A DNA stretch of 32,897 nucleotides from an uncultured Alphaproteobacteria bacterium (GCA_937872985.1 CALMUW010000015.1:1-32897), one strand, 5' to 3'; shown: positions 7,710 to 15,584, counted from the stretch's first letter. Numbers and translations: made by a program. Notes: generated by a model not told the origin, from the sequence alone.

Positions 7710-8096
7710 ATGGCACGTTCCACCCCAGCTTCCGCTTCTGAAGCCTTGGACAAGACCCGTCGCGCTGCTGCCGACATGGGCGAACGGCTGAGTTCAGCCG
7801 CAGGCGATGCCGCCGAGACCGTGAAGGACATGGCCTACGGTGCCAGCGATCGGGTCAAGCGCACCACGGATGACATGGCGGAGCGCATCAAGCGGACCGC
7901 CGATGATGTGGCTGAAGGCACGGATCGGCTGGTGTCAGGCGCCAGCGACATCGGTGGTCGTGCCGTCGACCAGGTCCAGAGCCGCGCGAGCCAGACTCTC
8001 GCCGATGTGGAGCGTCTTGTGGCGCGCAATCCGGTGGGCGCGATCATCGCGGCCCTGGGCGTCGGCGTTGTGCTCGGCTTGATGACGCGGAAGTAA
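7710..8096 (+). CDS. DUF883-like (ElaB/YqjD-type) tail-anchored stress protein
   Basis: 128 residues: a long Ala/Asp/Arg/Lys-rich amphipathic helical region at about 5-100 with repeated heptad-like blocks (DRVKRTTDDMAERIKRTADD), then a C-terminal hydrophobic segment ending in LGVGVVLGLMTRK. This matches ElaB/YqjD-type proteins, which anchor by the C-terminal helix; E. coli YqjD binds ribosomes in stationary phase. The ATG at 7710 is chosen for its GAGGAG 7 bases upstream; the frame opens earlier, but the extra residues overlap the promoter. It precedes a YqjE-like gene by 3 bases, mirroring the E. coli yqjD-yqjE order. The family match rests on architecture rather than on strong identity. Confidence 0.75.
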   Translation: MARSTPASASEALDKTRRAAADMGERLSSAAGDAAETVKDMAYGASDRVKRTTDDMAERIKRTADDVAEGTDRLVSGASDIGGRAVDQVQSRASQTLADVERLVARNPVGAIIAALGVGVVLGLMTRK

Positions 8097-8099
8097 GTC

Positions 8100-8534
8100 A
8101 TGCTGCGGCTCTTCCAGCTTGCTGTATCATCGCTGGGCCTGGCGCGCCTCTATCAGCAGGCGCGTCAGTCCGCCCTCTCCGGCGCTCATTATGCGATAAT
8201 TGGCCTGATCACTCTGGCCGGTGGCGGATTTCTCCTGTCGGCGCTGCGCCATTGGCTTGCCGTGCAGCTCGGCTATGGGACGGGTCTTGCAGATGCCATG
8301 ATCGGGGGTGGCCTGATCATCGTGGCCGGTCTGTGGCTTGCAGTCGTTCGCAGTGCGCGGCCGCCGGTCGAAATGTCGGCGGAGGATCTTGGTTTGCAGC
8401 CGTTGGTCAATCTGGTTGATTCGACGGCACAAACAGTGCGCTCAACCCTCAATGAACCGAAGTCTGCCATGCAGACGGCGGCAGCCATCGGGGCTCTGGG
8501 CTTTGTTGCCGGCCGCATCATGCGGCGACGTTGA
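8100..8534 (+). CDS. YqjE-like / phage-holin-superfamily membrane protein
   Basis: 144 residues with two clear membrane helices at about 28-50 and 62-82 and a weaker hydrophobic stretch near the C-terminus ending in RIMRRR. It fits the holin superfamily III/YqjE group (PF07332-like), small inner-membrane proteins linked to stress, without a known activity. GGAAG precedes the ATG at 8100 and the gene starts 3 bases after the DUF883-like stop, so the pair is translated together under the EcfG-type promoter at 7653. Confidence 0.7.
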   Translation: MLRLFQLAVSSLGLARLYQQARQSALSGAHYAIIGLITLAGGGFLLSALRHWLAVQLGYGTGLADAMIGGGLIIVAGLWLAVVRSARPPVEMSAEDLGLQPLVNLVDSTAQTVRSTLNEPKSAMQTAAAIGALGFVAGRIMRRR

Positions 8535-8555
8535 TCCCGACTTGCAATGAAGGCG

Positions 8556-8583
8556 GCGCCGCTGGCTGAAAAGCCGGCGGCGC
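8556..8583 (+). terminator. GC-rich hairpin, probable terminator
   Basis: 11-bp stem 8556-8566 with 8573-8583 (one T-G wobble) and loop TGAAAA, 22 bases after the YqjE-like stop. No T run follows on the plus strand, so termination may be partial. Confidence 0.55.
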
Positions 8584-8637
8584 TGTCATGTTATGGCCTG
8601 GCTGCCCTCACATTTTTCCGTGACGGTCACTATCCAT

Positions 8638-8662
8638 GGAACTGTTGCCATGCCGTCGCGTT
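8638..8662 (+). promoter_or_regulatory. EcfG-type promoter for the DUF1328 peptide
   Basis: GGAAC at 8638-8642, 16-base spacer, CGTT at 8659-8662: full consensus match, 52 bases before the ATG at 8715. Confidence 0.82.
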
Positions 8663-8714
8663 ATCGCAGCGAAGGCAACTTCATTCCCTGCAAGTGAAAT
8701 CGGAGCGCAACACA

Positions 8715-8894
8715 ATGACCATGAACAATCTCCTGTACTGGGCTGTCGTCCTCTTCGTGGTGGCCATCGTCGCCGCCTTCCTGGGCTTCGGCGGAATCGC
8801 CGGCACCGCCATGGGCGGCGCCAAGATCGTCTTCTGGGCAGCCATCATCATCGGCGTTGTCATGGCAGTGCTGGGCATGATGCGACGCGCCTGA
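8715..8894 (+). CDS. DUF1328 (YtjA-type) small membrane protein
   Basis: 59 residues with two membrane helices, the first containing [19 protein letters not shown] and the second [18 protein letters not shown], joined by [11 protein letters not shown]. This is the DUF1328/YtjA pattern, a very small two-span inner-membrane protein common near stress genes; its activity is unknown. GGAG sits 9 bases before the ATG at 8715, with a second in-frame ATG six bases on. It stands alone between its own EcfG-type promoter and a convergent gene. Confidence 0.85.
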   Translation: MTMNNLLYWAVVLFVVAIVAAFLGFGGIAGTAMGGAKIVFWAAIIIGVVMAVLGMMRRA

Positions 8895-8979
8895 ACCCTG
8901 CTTCACCAGAACTATTGCCACGGCGGCTGGTCTGATCTCAGGCCAGCCGCTTTCCTTTTGCTGTTGCTCATCGCCGAGC

Positions 8980-9007
8980 AAAAAAAGACCCCGCCGAGGC
9001 GGGGTCT
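8980..9007 (-). terminator. intrinsic terminator of the small exported protein gene
   Basis: Minus strand: stem 9007-8998 with 8995-8986 (AGACCCCGCC pairing), followed by a run of T residues opposite 8985-8980. It lies 43 bases past the stop at 9050. Confidence 0.85.
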
Positions 9008-9049
9008 GGACAGGGGATCACTTGCAGGGGATCGGGCTCCAGAGTGGAG

Positions 9050-9283
9050 TTATAGGGGCGCGGTATTGGTTTCCTGCGCTTGCACGGCGATGGTCACGTT
9101 GCGGGACGCGGGGGTCATGTGAAACACCGTGACGTTGCCGTTGCCGTGAGATGACTGACCGGCATGCACGCCGGCGGGCTGTGTCATAGTGCTGTGTCGC
9201 GCTTCGTTAGTCGCCAATGCCGAGACGAAGGGCACAGCGGTGAGCTGGGAAGCGGCGAGAATGAGAGCTGCAGCGATGCGCAT
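9050..9283 (-). CDS. small exported protein of unknown function
   Basis: 77 residues. The first 23 or so form a signal peptide (MRIAAALILAASQLTAVPFV then SALA, cleavage likely just after), leaving a mature protein of about 54 residues rich in Thr, Asn, Gln and His, with a beta-like VTVFHM and VTIAVQA. No cysteine, no family recognised. AGAGGAG precedes the ATG. An EcfG-type site (CATT variant) lies 25 bases upstream and a clear terminator follows, so it is a stand-alone transcription unit. It diverges from another tiny gene at 9445. Confidence 0.7.
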   Translation of the reverse strand: MRIAAALILAASQLTAVPFVSALATNEARHSTMTQPAGVHAGQSSHGNGNVTVFHMTPASRNVTIAVQAQETNTAPL

Positions 9284-9307
9284 ATGTTTCTCCTCTTATG
9301 TGGAGAT

Positions 9308-9332
9308 AATGCGCGGCGGAAATCATGGTTCC
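9308..9332 (-). promoter_or_regulatory. EcfG-type promoter (CATT variant) for the exported protein
   Basis: Minus strand GGAAC at 9332-9328, 16-base spacer, CATT at 9311-9308, ending 25 bases before the ATG at 9283. The -10 region reads CATTATC, as at 15380. Confidence 0.65.
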
Positions 9333-9365
9333 CATTAACAAAACGTGATGGCTGGTGATCGTTCG

Positions 9366-9390
9366 GGAACAATACTGGTGGCTGGGCGTT
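9366..9390 (+). promoter_or_regulatory. EcfG-type promoter for the 55-residue gene and the YciF-like gene
   Basis: GGAAC at 9366-9370, 16-base spacer, CGTT at 9387-9390: full match, 54 bases before the ATG at 9445. It is divergent from the site at 9308-9332. Confidence 0.8.
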
Positions 9391-9444
9391 TCAGGGAGCA
9401 GTTACATTAGACTGCTGCGAATATAACGCGATTGAGAGATGATC

Positions 9445-9612
9445 ATGCTCAAGCCCCATGACCGACTGCATATGGCGATGGTCATCATGTGGTTTGCCGC
9501 ATTGGTGACCGTCATCACCGTCTCATTGCCATCGTCTCGCGTGGCAATGGATGCGCAGGTGGTGCCGCACATCCACGATACCGACACGGCATCTTCGCAC
9601 TTCACCAGTTAG
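9445..9612 (+). CDS. small membrane-anchored or exported protein, unknown
   Basis: 55 residues from the ATG at 9445, which has GAGAG 6 bases upstream; an ATG at 9439 is in frame but less well placed. One hydrophobic segment (MAMVIMWFAALVTVITVSLP) follows a short charged start; the tail contains PHIHDTDTASSHF, giving three His within a short polar stretch. No family recognised. It lies behind a perfect EcfG-type promoter and 68 bases before the ferritin-like gene at 9681, so the two are probably cotranscribed. A His-rich tail next to a ferritin-like protein hints at metal handling, but that is only a guess. Confidence 0.6.
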   Translation: MLKPHDRLHMAMVIMWFAALVTVITVSLPSSRVAMDAQVVPHIHDTDTASSHFTS

Positions 9613-9680
9613 AGAGAACCGGTCACGCTGGCGCGATTGATTTCGGGGCGCGACATTTTCAAATTTTTGGGGAGGAAACC

Positions 9681-10157
9681 ATGAAGACTCTTGCTGACGC
9701 TTTTGAACACACATTGAAGGACATGTATTACGCGGAGAACGCCATCCTCAAGGCCCTGCCTGATGTCATCAAGGCTGTTGGCCAGGGCAAGCTGGAAGAG
9801 GCCCTGTCCGCCCATATGAAGGAAACAAAGGAGCAGATCGGACTGCTCGACGACGTGTTCAAGTCCATCGGCAAAAAAGCCGAAGGCAAGAAATGTGAGG
9901 CCATTGAGGGCCTGATCAAGGAAACTGAAGAAATCATCGAAGACGCCGAGGGTGCGGTGGCGCGCAACGCGGCTGTGGCGGCAGTGTGTCAGGCCGTGGA
10001 ACACTATGAGATCAGCCGCTATGGTACGCTGCGCGAGTGGGCGAAGGCACTGGACAACGATAAAGCTTACGATCTTCTGACCCGTATCCTCGATATGGAG
10101 AAGGCGGCCAACAACAAGATCACCGCCATTGCGGTCGACAGCTTGAACAAGGCCTGA
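9681..10157 (+). CDS. YciE/YciF-type ferritin-like protein (DUF892)
   Basis: 158 residues, all helical, matching the DUF892/YciF group: opening LADAFEHTLKDMYYAENAIL, then AHMKETKEQI, EAIEGLIKETEEI and CQAVEHYEISRYGTL. The regularly spaced Glu and His (E and EHYE) fit a diiron-type four-helix bundle. YciF-type proteins are induced by stress; their reaction is unknown. GGAGG lies 6 bases before the ATG at 9681; the frame opens further upstream, but that part is not family-like. A terminator follows at 10177. Confidence 0.9.
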   Translation: MKTLADAFEHTLKDMYYAENAILKALPDVIKAVGQGKLEEALSAHMKETKEQIGLLDDVFKSIGKKAEGKKCEAIEGLIKETEEIIEDAEGAVARNAAVAAVCQAVEHYEISRYGTLREWAKALDNDKAYDLLTRILDMEKAANNKITAIAVDSLNKA

Positions 10158-10176
10158 CCAGGGCGGAATCACAGCG

Positions 10177-10203
10177 AACCCCCGGCTGGTCCGGGGGTTT
10201 TTA
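10177..10203 (+). terminator. intrinsic terminator after the YciF-like gene
   Basis: Perfect 9-bp stem 10177-10185 with 10191-10199, loop CTGGT, then TTTTAT. It lies 19 bases past the stop and only 14 bases before the next start codon. Confidence 0.85.
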
Positions 10204-10216
10204 TATGGGGATGGCA

Positions 10217-11473
10217 ATGAAACAACTCGCACGGCGAAAGAAGCTGCGTTCGGGAGAAACCCTGTGGACGGCGCACACCCCAGGGGGCATCGCCGCCACG
10301 GCGCGCCTTGGCCATCAGTTCTATGATCTGGTGATCTTGGGCGGGGGGGTGAGTGGGGCGCTCGCCGCCGAGCGCCTGTCACGGCGCGGTGATCGCAAGA
10401 TTCTGCTGATTGACCGCAGGCTTCCCGCAAGCGGCAGCACGTCTGCCTCCACTGCCCTCATTCAATGGGAGATCGACGAACCGCTCACCGTCCTTTCGCG
10501 CAAGGTGGGGGCACGCGTGGCGCGGCAATGCTATCAGGCCAGCTATGCAGCGGTGGCGAGCCTCATGCGGCTGGTGCGGTCGCAGCAGATTGAATGCGAT
10601 ATGGTCAAGCGTTCATCACTTCTCATTGCCGGGAATGCGCTTTCCGGCGCGGCTTTGCGCCGCGAGGCGGCCGCGCGCCGCCGCGCGGGTCTGCCCTGCC
10701 AAATGCTTGCGACAGAAGAATTGCAGGCCATCTACGACTTTGACCGTGACGGCGGCATTCTGTGTTCCGGTAATTGCGAGCTCGATCCGCGCCGCCTGAC
10801 TCTGTCCCTGCTCAAGCTCGTGAAACAGCGCGGCGTGGAGATGCGCTGGCAGGAAGAAGCCCTGGTGCTGGAGCCGGCACAGGCTGGCGTTTTCATCACG
10901 ATGAGCGATGGCTCAGTCCTTGCGGCGCGCCGGGTCATTGCCGCGACCGGCTATGAGGCACTGCCGCAACTGCCGAAGTCCTCCTATGACCTGATTTCCA
11001 CCTGGGCCTTGGCGACCAAGCCGGTTCCGCCGGATTGTCTGTGGAAGAATCGCCTGCTGGTGTGGGAGGCGTCCGATCCCTATCTTTATTTTCGCACCAC
11101 GCCCGACAACCGCATCATTGTCGGCGGGGAAGATGAAGATTTTTATGATCCCCGCCGCCGTGACGCCAAGACGGCCCAGAAAACCCGCCGCATTCTGGCG
11201 AAACTGCGCAAGCTTCTGCCCGGTGTCGATCTTGAGGTGGACTATCAATGGGCCGGCACATTCGCTGCCAGCCCCACCGGTTTGCCGGTGATTGGCGAAG
11301 TGGCGGAACTGCCCAACGTCTTTTCGATTCTGGGCGCCGGCGGCAATGGCATTACCTTCTCGGTGATTGCCGCCGACATGGCCGAGGCCTGGCTCGCCGA
11401 CAAGTCACATCCGCTCACCCCCGTTCTGGCACCGGGCGCAGCGAACAAGAAAAAGAAAGGGAAAAAATCATGA
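10217..11473 (+). CDS. FAD-dependent oxidoreductase (DAO/glycine-oxidase fold)
   Basis: 418 residues from the ATG at 10217. The dinucleotide-binding motif is DLVILGGGVSGALAAERLS near residue 40, followed by ILLIDRRLPASGSTSAS with the usual acidic end of strand 2. A C-terminal motif LPVIGEVAELPNVFSILGAG, then GNGITFSVIAADM, closes the FAD site as in the DAO family (PF01266). Family members oxidise amino acids, sarcosine or glycerol phosphate; the substrate here is unknown. In-frame ATGs at 10205 and 10211 exist, but they fall on the preceding terminator and only 10217 has a GGGGA at useful distance. The last residues are lysine-rich (KKKKGKK) and the stop overlaps the next gene by 4 bases, so the two are translationally coupled. 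Confidence 0.85.
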   Translation: MKQLARRKKLRSGETLWTAHTPGGIAATARLGHQFYDLVILGGGVSGALAAERLSRRGDRKILLIDRRLPASGSTSASTALIQWEIDEPLTVLSRKVGARVARQCYQASYAAVASLMRLVRSQQIECDMVKRSSLLIAGNALSGAALRREAAARRRAGLPCQMLATEELQAIYDFDRDGGILCSGNCELDPRRLTLSLLKLVKQRGVEMRWQEEALVLEPAQAGVFITMSDGSVLAARRVIAATGYEALPQLPKSSYDLISTWALATKPVPPDCLWKNRLLVWEASDPYLYFRTTPDNRIIVGGEDEDFYDPRRRDAKTAQKTRRILAKLRKLLPGVDLEVDYQWAGTFAASPTGLPVIGEVAELPNVFSILGAGGNGITFSVIAADMAEAWLADKSHPLTPVLAPGAANKKKKGKKS

Positions 11474-13263
11474 AGGCCGTGAAGACGGGGATGGGCGCCA
11501 TCGCCCACGATGATGGGTGCAGCTTCCGGGTCTGGGCACCGCATGCGAAGGCCGTGGCGGTGCGGGTTTCCACGGAAGGCAAGAAGGCTGTGGTCAAGAA
11601 ACTGGCGCATGAGGGCAATGGCTATTGGGCCGGTGACGTGGCCAAGGTGAAGCCTGGGACGCATTACAAGTTTTTGTTGACGCTTGAGAATGGCGAGGTG
11701 CGCGAACGCATTGATCCCTACGCGATGGAGGTGACCAACTCGGTGGGTGACGGGGTGGTGATCGATCATGAGGCGTTCGACTGGCGGGGCGATGACTTCG
11801 AGATGGCACCTCACAACGAACTGGTGATCTATGAGCTTCATGTGGGATCCTTCGCGCCCAAGGGCGAGGGTCCCGGCACCTTGCGAGATGCGCAGGCACA
11901 GCTATCCCACCTTAAGAAGCTTGGCATCAACGCCGTGCAAATCATGCCGGTGGCGGAATTCGCGGGAGATCTGTCCTGGGGCTACAATCCCGCTCACATT
12001 TTCGCGGTTGAAAGCAGCTATGGCGGGCCGGAGGCGCTGAAACGTTTCGTGCGCGCCTGCCACGATCACGGCATGGCTGTGATTCTCGACGTGGTTTACA
12101 ATCACTTCGGCCCTTCTGACCTCGACCTCTGGCAATTCGACGGCTGGAACGACAATGGCGGCGGCGGCATCTATTTCTACAATGATGCGCGCGGCGAAAC
12201 CCCCTGGGGCAAGACACGGCCCGACTATGGCCGCGGCGAGGTGCGCCAGTTCATCCGTGACAACGTGATGATGTGGCTCATGGAGTATCACATCGACGGC
12301 CTGCGTTTCGACATGACGCTCTATATCCGCAGCATCGGCGGCGCGGGTGGCGATGATCTGCCCGCAGGCTGGAGCCTGATGCAGTGGGTGAACGAGGAGG
12401 TGCGACAATTGCCGAAGCGCCACATCACCATTGCCGAGGATCTGCGCAACGTCGATGCCATGACGGCGGAAGCAGCCCACGACGGCGCTGGTTTCAATTC
12501 CCAGTGGGATGCGAACTTTGTGCATCCGGTGCGCGCGGCGGTGATCGAGGTGGCGGACGAACAGCGCTCCATGGCGGCGGTCAAGGCCGCCATCACCCAG
12601 CGTTACAATGACGATGGTTTCCGCCGCGTGGTCTATAGCGAAAGCCACGACGAAGTCGCCAATGGCAAGGCGCGGGTTCCCCATGAGATCGATCCCGGCA
12701 ATGCCACCTCATGGTTCTCGCAGAAACGTTCAGCTCTGGCTGCGGCGCTGGTCTTCACCGTTCCCGGCATTCCCATGATCTTTCAGGGTCAGGAATTCCT
12801 GCAAGGCGAATGGTTCCGCGACGATGTTCCGCTGGACTGGGACCTGAACGAGGAATTCTCGGGCATGGTGCGTCTCTATCGCGACCTCATCCGCCTGCGC
12901 CGGAACCACGGCGGCGTTACAGCGGGACTCAGGGGCCAGTTCGTCACCGTGCATCATGTCAATGACGCCATGAATGTGCTGGCCTTCCAGCGTTGGGATC
13001 AGCATGGCGCCGGCGATGACGTGGTGGTGGTGATGAATTTCGCCAATGCCATGCGTGAGGGGTATGAGATCGGCATGCCCGTGGCGGGCATCTGGAAGGT
13101 GCGGCTCAACAGCGACTCGCACCATTACAGCCGTGACTTTGGCAACGCCGCCTTGTTTGATGTCGAGGCGAAGGAAAAGCCCTGGGACGGCATGCCTGCC
13201 TCCGCCACGCTGACCTTGCCTCCCTATGGCTTTGTCATCCTGTCGCAGGACAAGAGGGATTGA
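11470..13263 (+). CDS. GH13 alpha-glucan enzyme (branching-enzyme/trehalohydrolase-like)
   Basis: 597 residues: a CBM48-type beta domain at about 10-105 (FRVWAPHAKAVAVRV), a GH13 barrel at about 115-500, and a C-terminal beta domain. Region I is DVVYNHFGP near 207, the nucleophile is Asp281 (GLRFDMT), the acid/base Glu323 (IAEDL) and the stabiliser Asp394 (SESHDEV), so the active site is intact. Similar proteins are called glycogen branching enzyme or maltooligosyltrehalose trehalohydrolase; I cannot separate these by eye, and no treY, treZ or glg genes are near. The ATG at 11470 overlaps the oxidoreductase stop (ATGA). The location in a stress-gene block suggests a role in osmoprotectant or reserve glucan metabolism. 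Confidence 0.85.
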   Translation: MKAVKTGMGAIAHDDGCSFRVWAPHAKAVAVRVSTEGKKAVVKKLAHEGNGYWAGDVAKVKPGTHYKFLLTLENGEVRERIDPYAMEVTNSVGDGVVIDHEAFDWRGDDFEMAPHNELVIYELHVGSFAPKGEGPGTLRDAQAQLSHLKKLGINAVQIMPVAEFAGDLSWGYNPAHIFAVESSYGGPEALKRFVRACHDHGMAVILDVVYNHFGPSDLDLWQFDGWNDNGGGGIYFYNDARGETPWGKTRPDYGRGEVRQFIRDNVMMWLMEYHIDGLRFDMTLYIRSIGGAGGDDLPAGWSLMQWVNEEVRQLPKRHITIAEDLRNVDAMTAEAAHDGAGFNSQWDANFVHPVRAAVIEVADEQRSMAAVKAAITQRYNDDGFRRVVYSESHDEVANGKARVPHEIDPGNATSWFSQKRSALAAALVFTVPGIPMIFQGQEFLQGEWFRDDVPLDWDLNEEFSGMVRLYRDLIRLRRNHGGVTAGLRGQFVTVHHVNDAMNVLAFQRWDQHGAGDDVVVVMNFANAMREGYEIGMPVAGIWKVRLNSDSHHYSRDFGNAALFDVEAKEKPWDGMPASATLTLPPYGFVILSQDKRD

Positions 13264-13332
13264 TCGTCTGATTTGGTGTTTGGCAAACGCGGTATCTGAC
13301 TTTTGCCTATGGCCAGTCACAGTCAGACTAAC

Positions 13333-15273
13333 CTAAAGACCGGAAAGTGGCAGCCTCGCCTGATAGACGAGTCCGGTCTTGGGCCAGCGTGCTTCCGCTG
13401 TGCCGCCGAACTGGTTGGGCAGGGCTGAGAACAGGATGGACGAACCAAAGCCCTGGCGGCGGGGCCGCTGCACCCGGCTTTTCGAGTGTTCGGTCCAGAT
13501 GAAATTCAGCACGGTGCTGCCGTCGTTGTCCTCCAGCGCGCCGGTGATGGCCACGGTCCCGCCGTGGGCCAGCGCGCCATGGGTGGCTGAATTGGCCGCC
13601 AGTTCCAGAAGAGCGATGGCGAAGGTCTGGGCATGCTGCGGCGGCAGGGCCACGGGTGGCATCTCCATGGTGATGATCGGCTTATCGTCGTGAGCCGCCA
13701 TGAAGGGAGCCAGCACGCGCTGGGCCAGAGCCCTGAGCGAGGCCGAGTGCCAGTCGGAGTCGAAAAGAATGTCGTGCGTGTTCTTAAGGGCGCCAAGACG
13801 GCGCTGGAATTTCAACTCATAATCCTTGACCGAGCGGGCATTGCGGGCTGTCTGGCGGGCAAGGCTGGCGGTCAATTGCACCGTATTGCGCACCCGGTGG
13901 GCCAGTTCCATGAGCAGTGAGGCCTTCATGTCCTCGGCCAGCTTGCGCTCGGTAATGTCGACGATGATGGTGGCGAAGGCGACGGGCTCCCCCTCGGCGT
14001 TACGCACCACGCGGGTATTCACCAGTGCCCAGAAGGGTGTGCCATCACGGCGGACATAACGCTTTTCGAATTGGGTGATGGGGGCAGTGGGATCGGAGGC
14101 CGCCGCAATGGCGGCGTGGGTCAGGGCCAGATCATCGGGATGGGTGATGTCGGCGAAAGTCTTGCCCACCAGTTCCTTCGGAGGATAGCCGATGAGTTCG
14201 CCCATGCGCTCGTTGACCCGCAGGAACCTGCCGGTTGTGTAGTCGGTTTCACAAATCGCGGCGCCGGCATTGTTGAACAGCGCCTCCTCCATGAGGCGTA
14301 CCTTGGACAATTCAGTCGCGGTTGACGCCAGTTCGCGGCCAAGGGTGCTGGCGCGCTGGCCCACCAAAACGCCCGCCCGGAGAGTGGTGAGCAGCGTGGT
14401 CAGCATCAGTCCCATAACCAGGACCGAAAGCCAGAGCCAGTGCCGCAGCGGTTCATGACGCGGGCTGATCAGGGCGGTGAGGGATGTGTCGGCCCAGGTG
14501 AAATCACGTTGTCTGAGAGGGCCGGAGGGGATGGGGGTGGCGTTCCCCAAAAGCTTGGTCGCCTGCTTGCCGGTGAGGTTGAGGCTGAATGTCTGATCGG
14601 GGTCAAAACCCAGGTGCGCGGCCAATTCCCGGCCTGAAATGAAACGCAAAAGGATATTGCTCACCGGACGAGTGCCTTGACTGGTGGCAATGGCACCAAG
14701 GACAAGCTGGGGATCAGAGCTGGCGGGGGTGGGTTGTGCGGGTGCCATGGGCAGAAGGAAAAGGCTGGGACTGCCATCGGCAGCGGTGCTGGCCGAGGGC
14801 AGGCCCGGCAGCGCCGCCAGGTCTTCGCCCGTGCGCGCCGCGCCATGACCGCGCAGAGCCATGATGACCGGGCTGATGAAGCGGCTGTTGGCCTTTGAAT
14901 CATGCAACGTGAAAGCCGTCTTGCCCGCGAGGGCAGCAAGCTGGGCGGCGTCCTCTGGGCCAAGGGGGCGGGGCAGGGTGCGCGCCCACAGCCAAGCACC
15001 GCGCGAAGGTTCGCCGGAATCCAGTGTGTCGAGCAGGCTGGAAAGTTGCGCTGCGCCTTGCTGGCCACCAGTGAGGTAGACCATGGCGCCGCGCAAAACT
15101 GAGGAAAACCGGGTGAACTCCCTTTCAACGCCCATCAGCTGGCGATCGGTCTGGGCAGCGGAATGGGCAGCGGCGTTGCTCCGCTCAATGGCATAGGTTG
15201 TCGCCGCAGCCAGGATGCTGAACAGAATGCCGGTGAGGATGAACCGCTGATTTCTGAGAAGAGATTGACGCAT
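13333..15273 (-). CDS. membrane sensor kinase of the HWE/HisKA_2 type, candidate PhyR kinase
   Basis: 646 residues: membrane helix about 11-28, periplasmic sensory region about 30-275 of CHASE-like type, second helix about 278-300, PAS/PAC about 325-445, then an HWE-type kinase core with His459 (MELAHRVRNTVQLTASL), an N box (ELAANSATHGAL) and a short G-box region. HWE and HisKA_2 kinases are the known phosphodonors for PhyR in several Alphaproteobacteria. With a CATT-variant EcfG-type site upstream and no adjacent response regulator, this is the obvious local candidate for feeding PhyR at 5855. The link is inferred. The ribosome site at 15273 is weak. Confidence 0.88.
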   Translation of the reverse strand: MRQSLLRNQRFILTGILFSILAAATTYAIERSNAAAHSAAQTDRQLMGVEREFTRFSSVLRGAMVYLTGGQQGAAQLSSLLDTLDSGEPSRGAWLWARTLPRPLGPEDAAQLAALAGKTAFTLHDSKANSRFISPVIMALRGHGAARTGEDLAALPGLPSASTAADGSPSLFLLPMAPAQPTPASSDPQLVLGAIATSQGTRPVSNILLRFISGRELAAHLGFDPDQTFSLNLTGKQATKLLGNATPIPSGPLRQRDFTWADTSLTALISPRHEPLRHWLWLSVLVMGLMLTTLLTTLRAGVLVGQRASTLGRELASTATELSKVRLMEEALFNNAGAAICETDYTTGRFLRVNERMGELIGYPPKELVGKTFADITHPDDLALTHAAIAAASDPTAPITQFEKRYVRRDGTPFWALVNTRVVRNAEGEPVAFATIIVDITERKLAEDMKASLLMELAHRVRNTVQLTASLARQTARNARSVKDYELKFQRRLGALKNTHDILFDSDWHSASLRALAQRVLAPFMAAHDDKPIITMEMPPVALPPQHAQTFAIALLELAANSATHGALAHGGTVAITGALEDNDGSTVLNFIWTEHSKSRVQRPRRQGFGSSILFSALPNQFGGTAEARWPKTGLVYQARLPLSGL

Positions 15274-15379
15274 GATCGAATTTAGCCGTGCTCAAGTGTG
15301 ATGCATCATCTCGCAGAACCAAGGATAGCCCGTCACAAAGCACATGAACCGACTCCCCACCGACTGTCCACGGGCAGAT

Positions 15380-15404
15380 AATGCAGGGGTTCCCCGCAAG
15401 TTCC
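15380..15404 (-). promoter_or_regulatory. EcfG-type promoter (CATT variant) for the HWE kinase
   Basis: Minus strand GGAAC at 15404-15400, 16-base spacer, CATT at 15383-15380 followed by ATC. It lies 106 bases before the kinase start. A second GGAAC at 15393-15389 pairs with CGTG at 15372-15369, also at 16 bases, and might be an overlapping weaker site. Confidence 0.6.
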
Positions 15405-15418
15405 CCATAATGGGGAAC
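15400..15418. repeat. palindrome GTTCCCC-ATAAT-GGGGAAC
   Basis: Perfect 7-bp arms around ATAAT. The left arm holds the -35 box of the minus-strand EcfG-type site. This is the only notable feature, apart from that promoter, in the 311-base gap between the HWE kinase and cysK (15274-15584); I see no gene in that gap. Confidence 0.7.
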
Positions 15419-15584
15419 ATATGGTTAACAGAAGGGTGAATTGAGCATTCTTGGCATCGGGTTTGAGGATTTCTAAGCTGTCGCGGGTCGAAGTGGCGAC
15501 TATGTGGTGGAAAGGCCCGTGCGGCGTGGTGATAACCAGTGATCATGCCGGGGTGATTTCAGGCAGGAATGATGGAGGCAAGAG

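Noticed and set aside
9611..9640. A separate EcfG promoter directly before the YciF-like gene
   Set aside because: Only AGAAC is present and no CGTT or CATT follows at 16 or 17 bases; read-through from 9366 is simpler.
13264..13332. A third copy of the two-hairpin repeat after the GH13 gene
   Set aside because: Only about 13 bases (around GCAAAAGTCAGA) agree with copies A and B, and the hairpins are absent.
15292..15546. An 84-codon minus-strand frame in the gap before cysK
   Set aside because: No ribosome site, odd composition, and it runs across the palindrome and the EcfG-type promoter.
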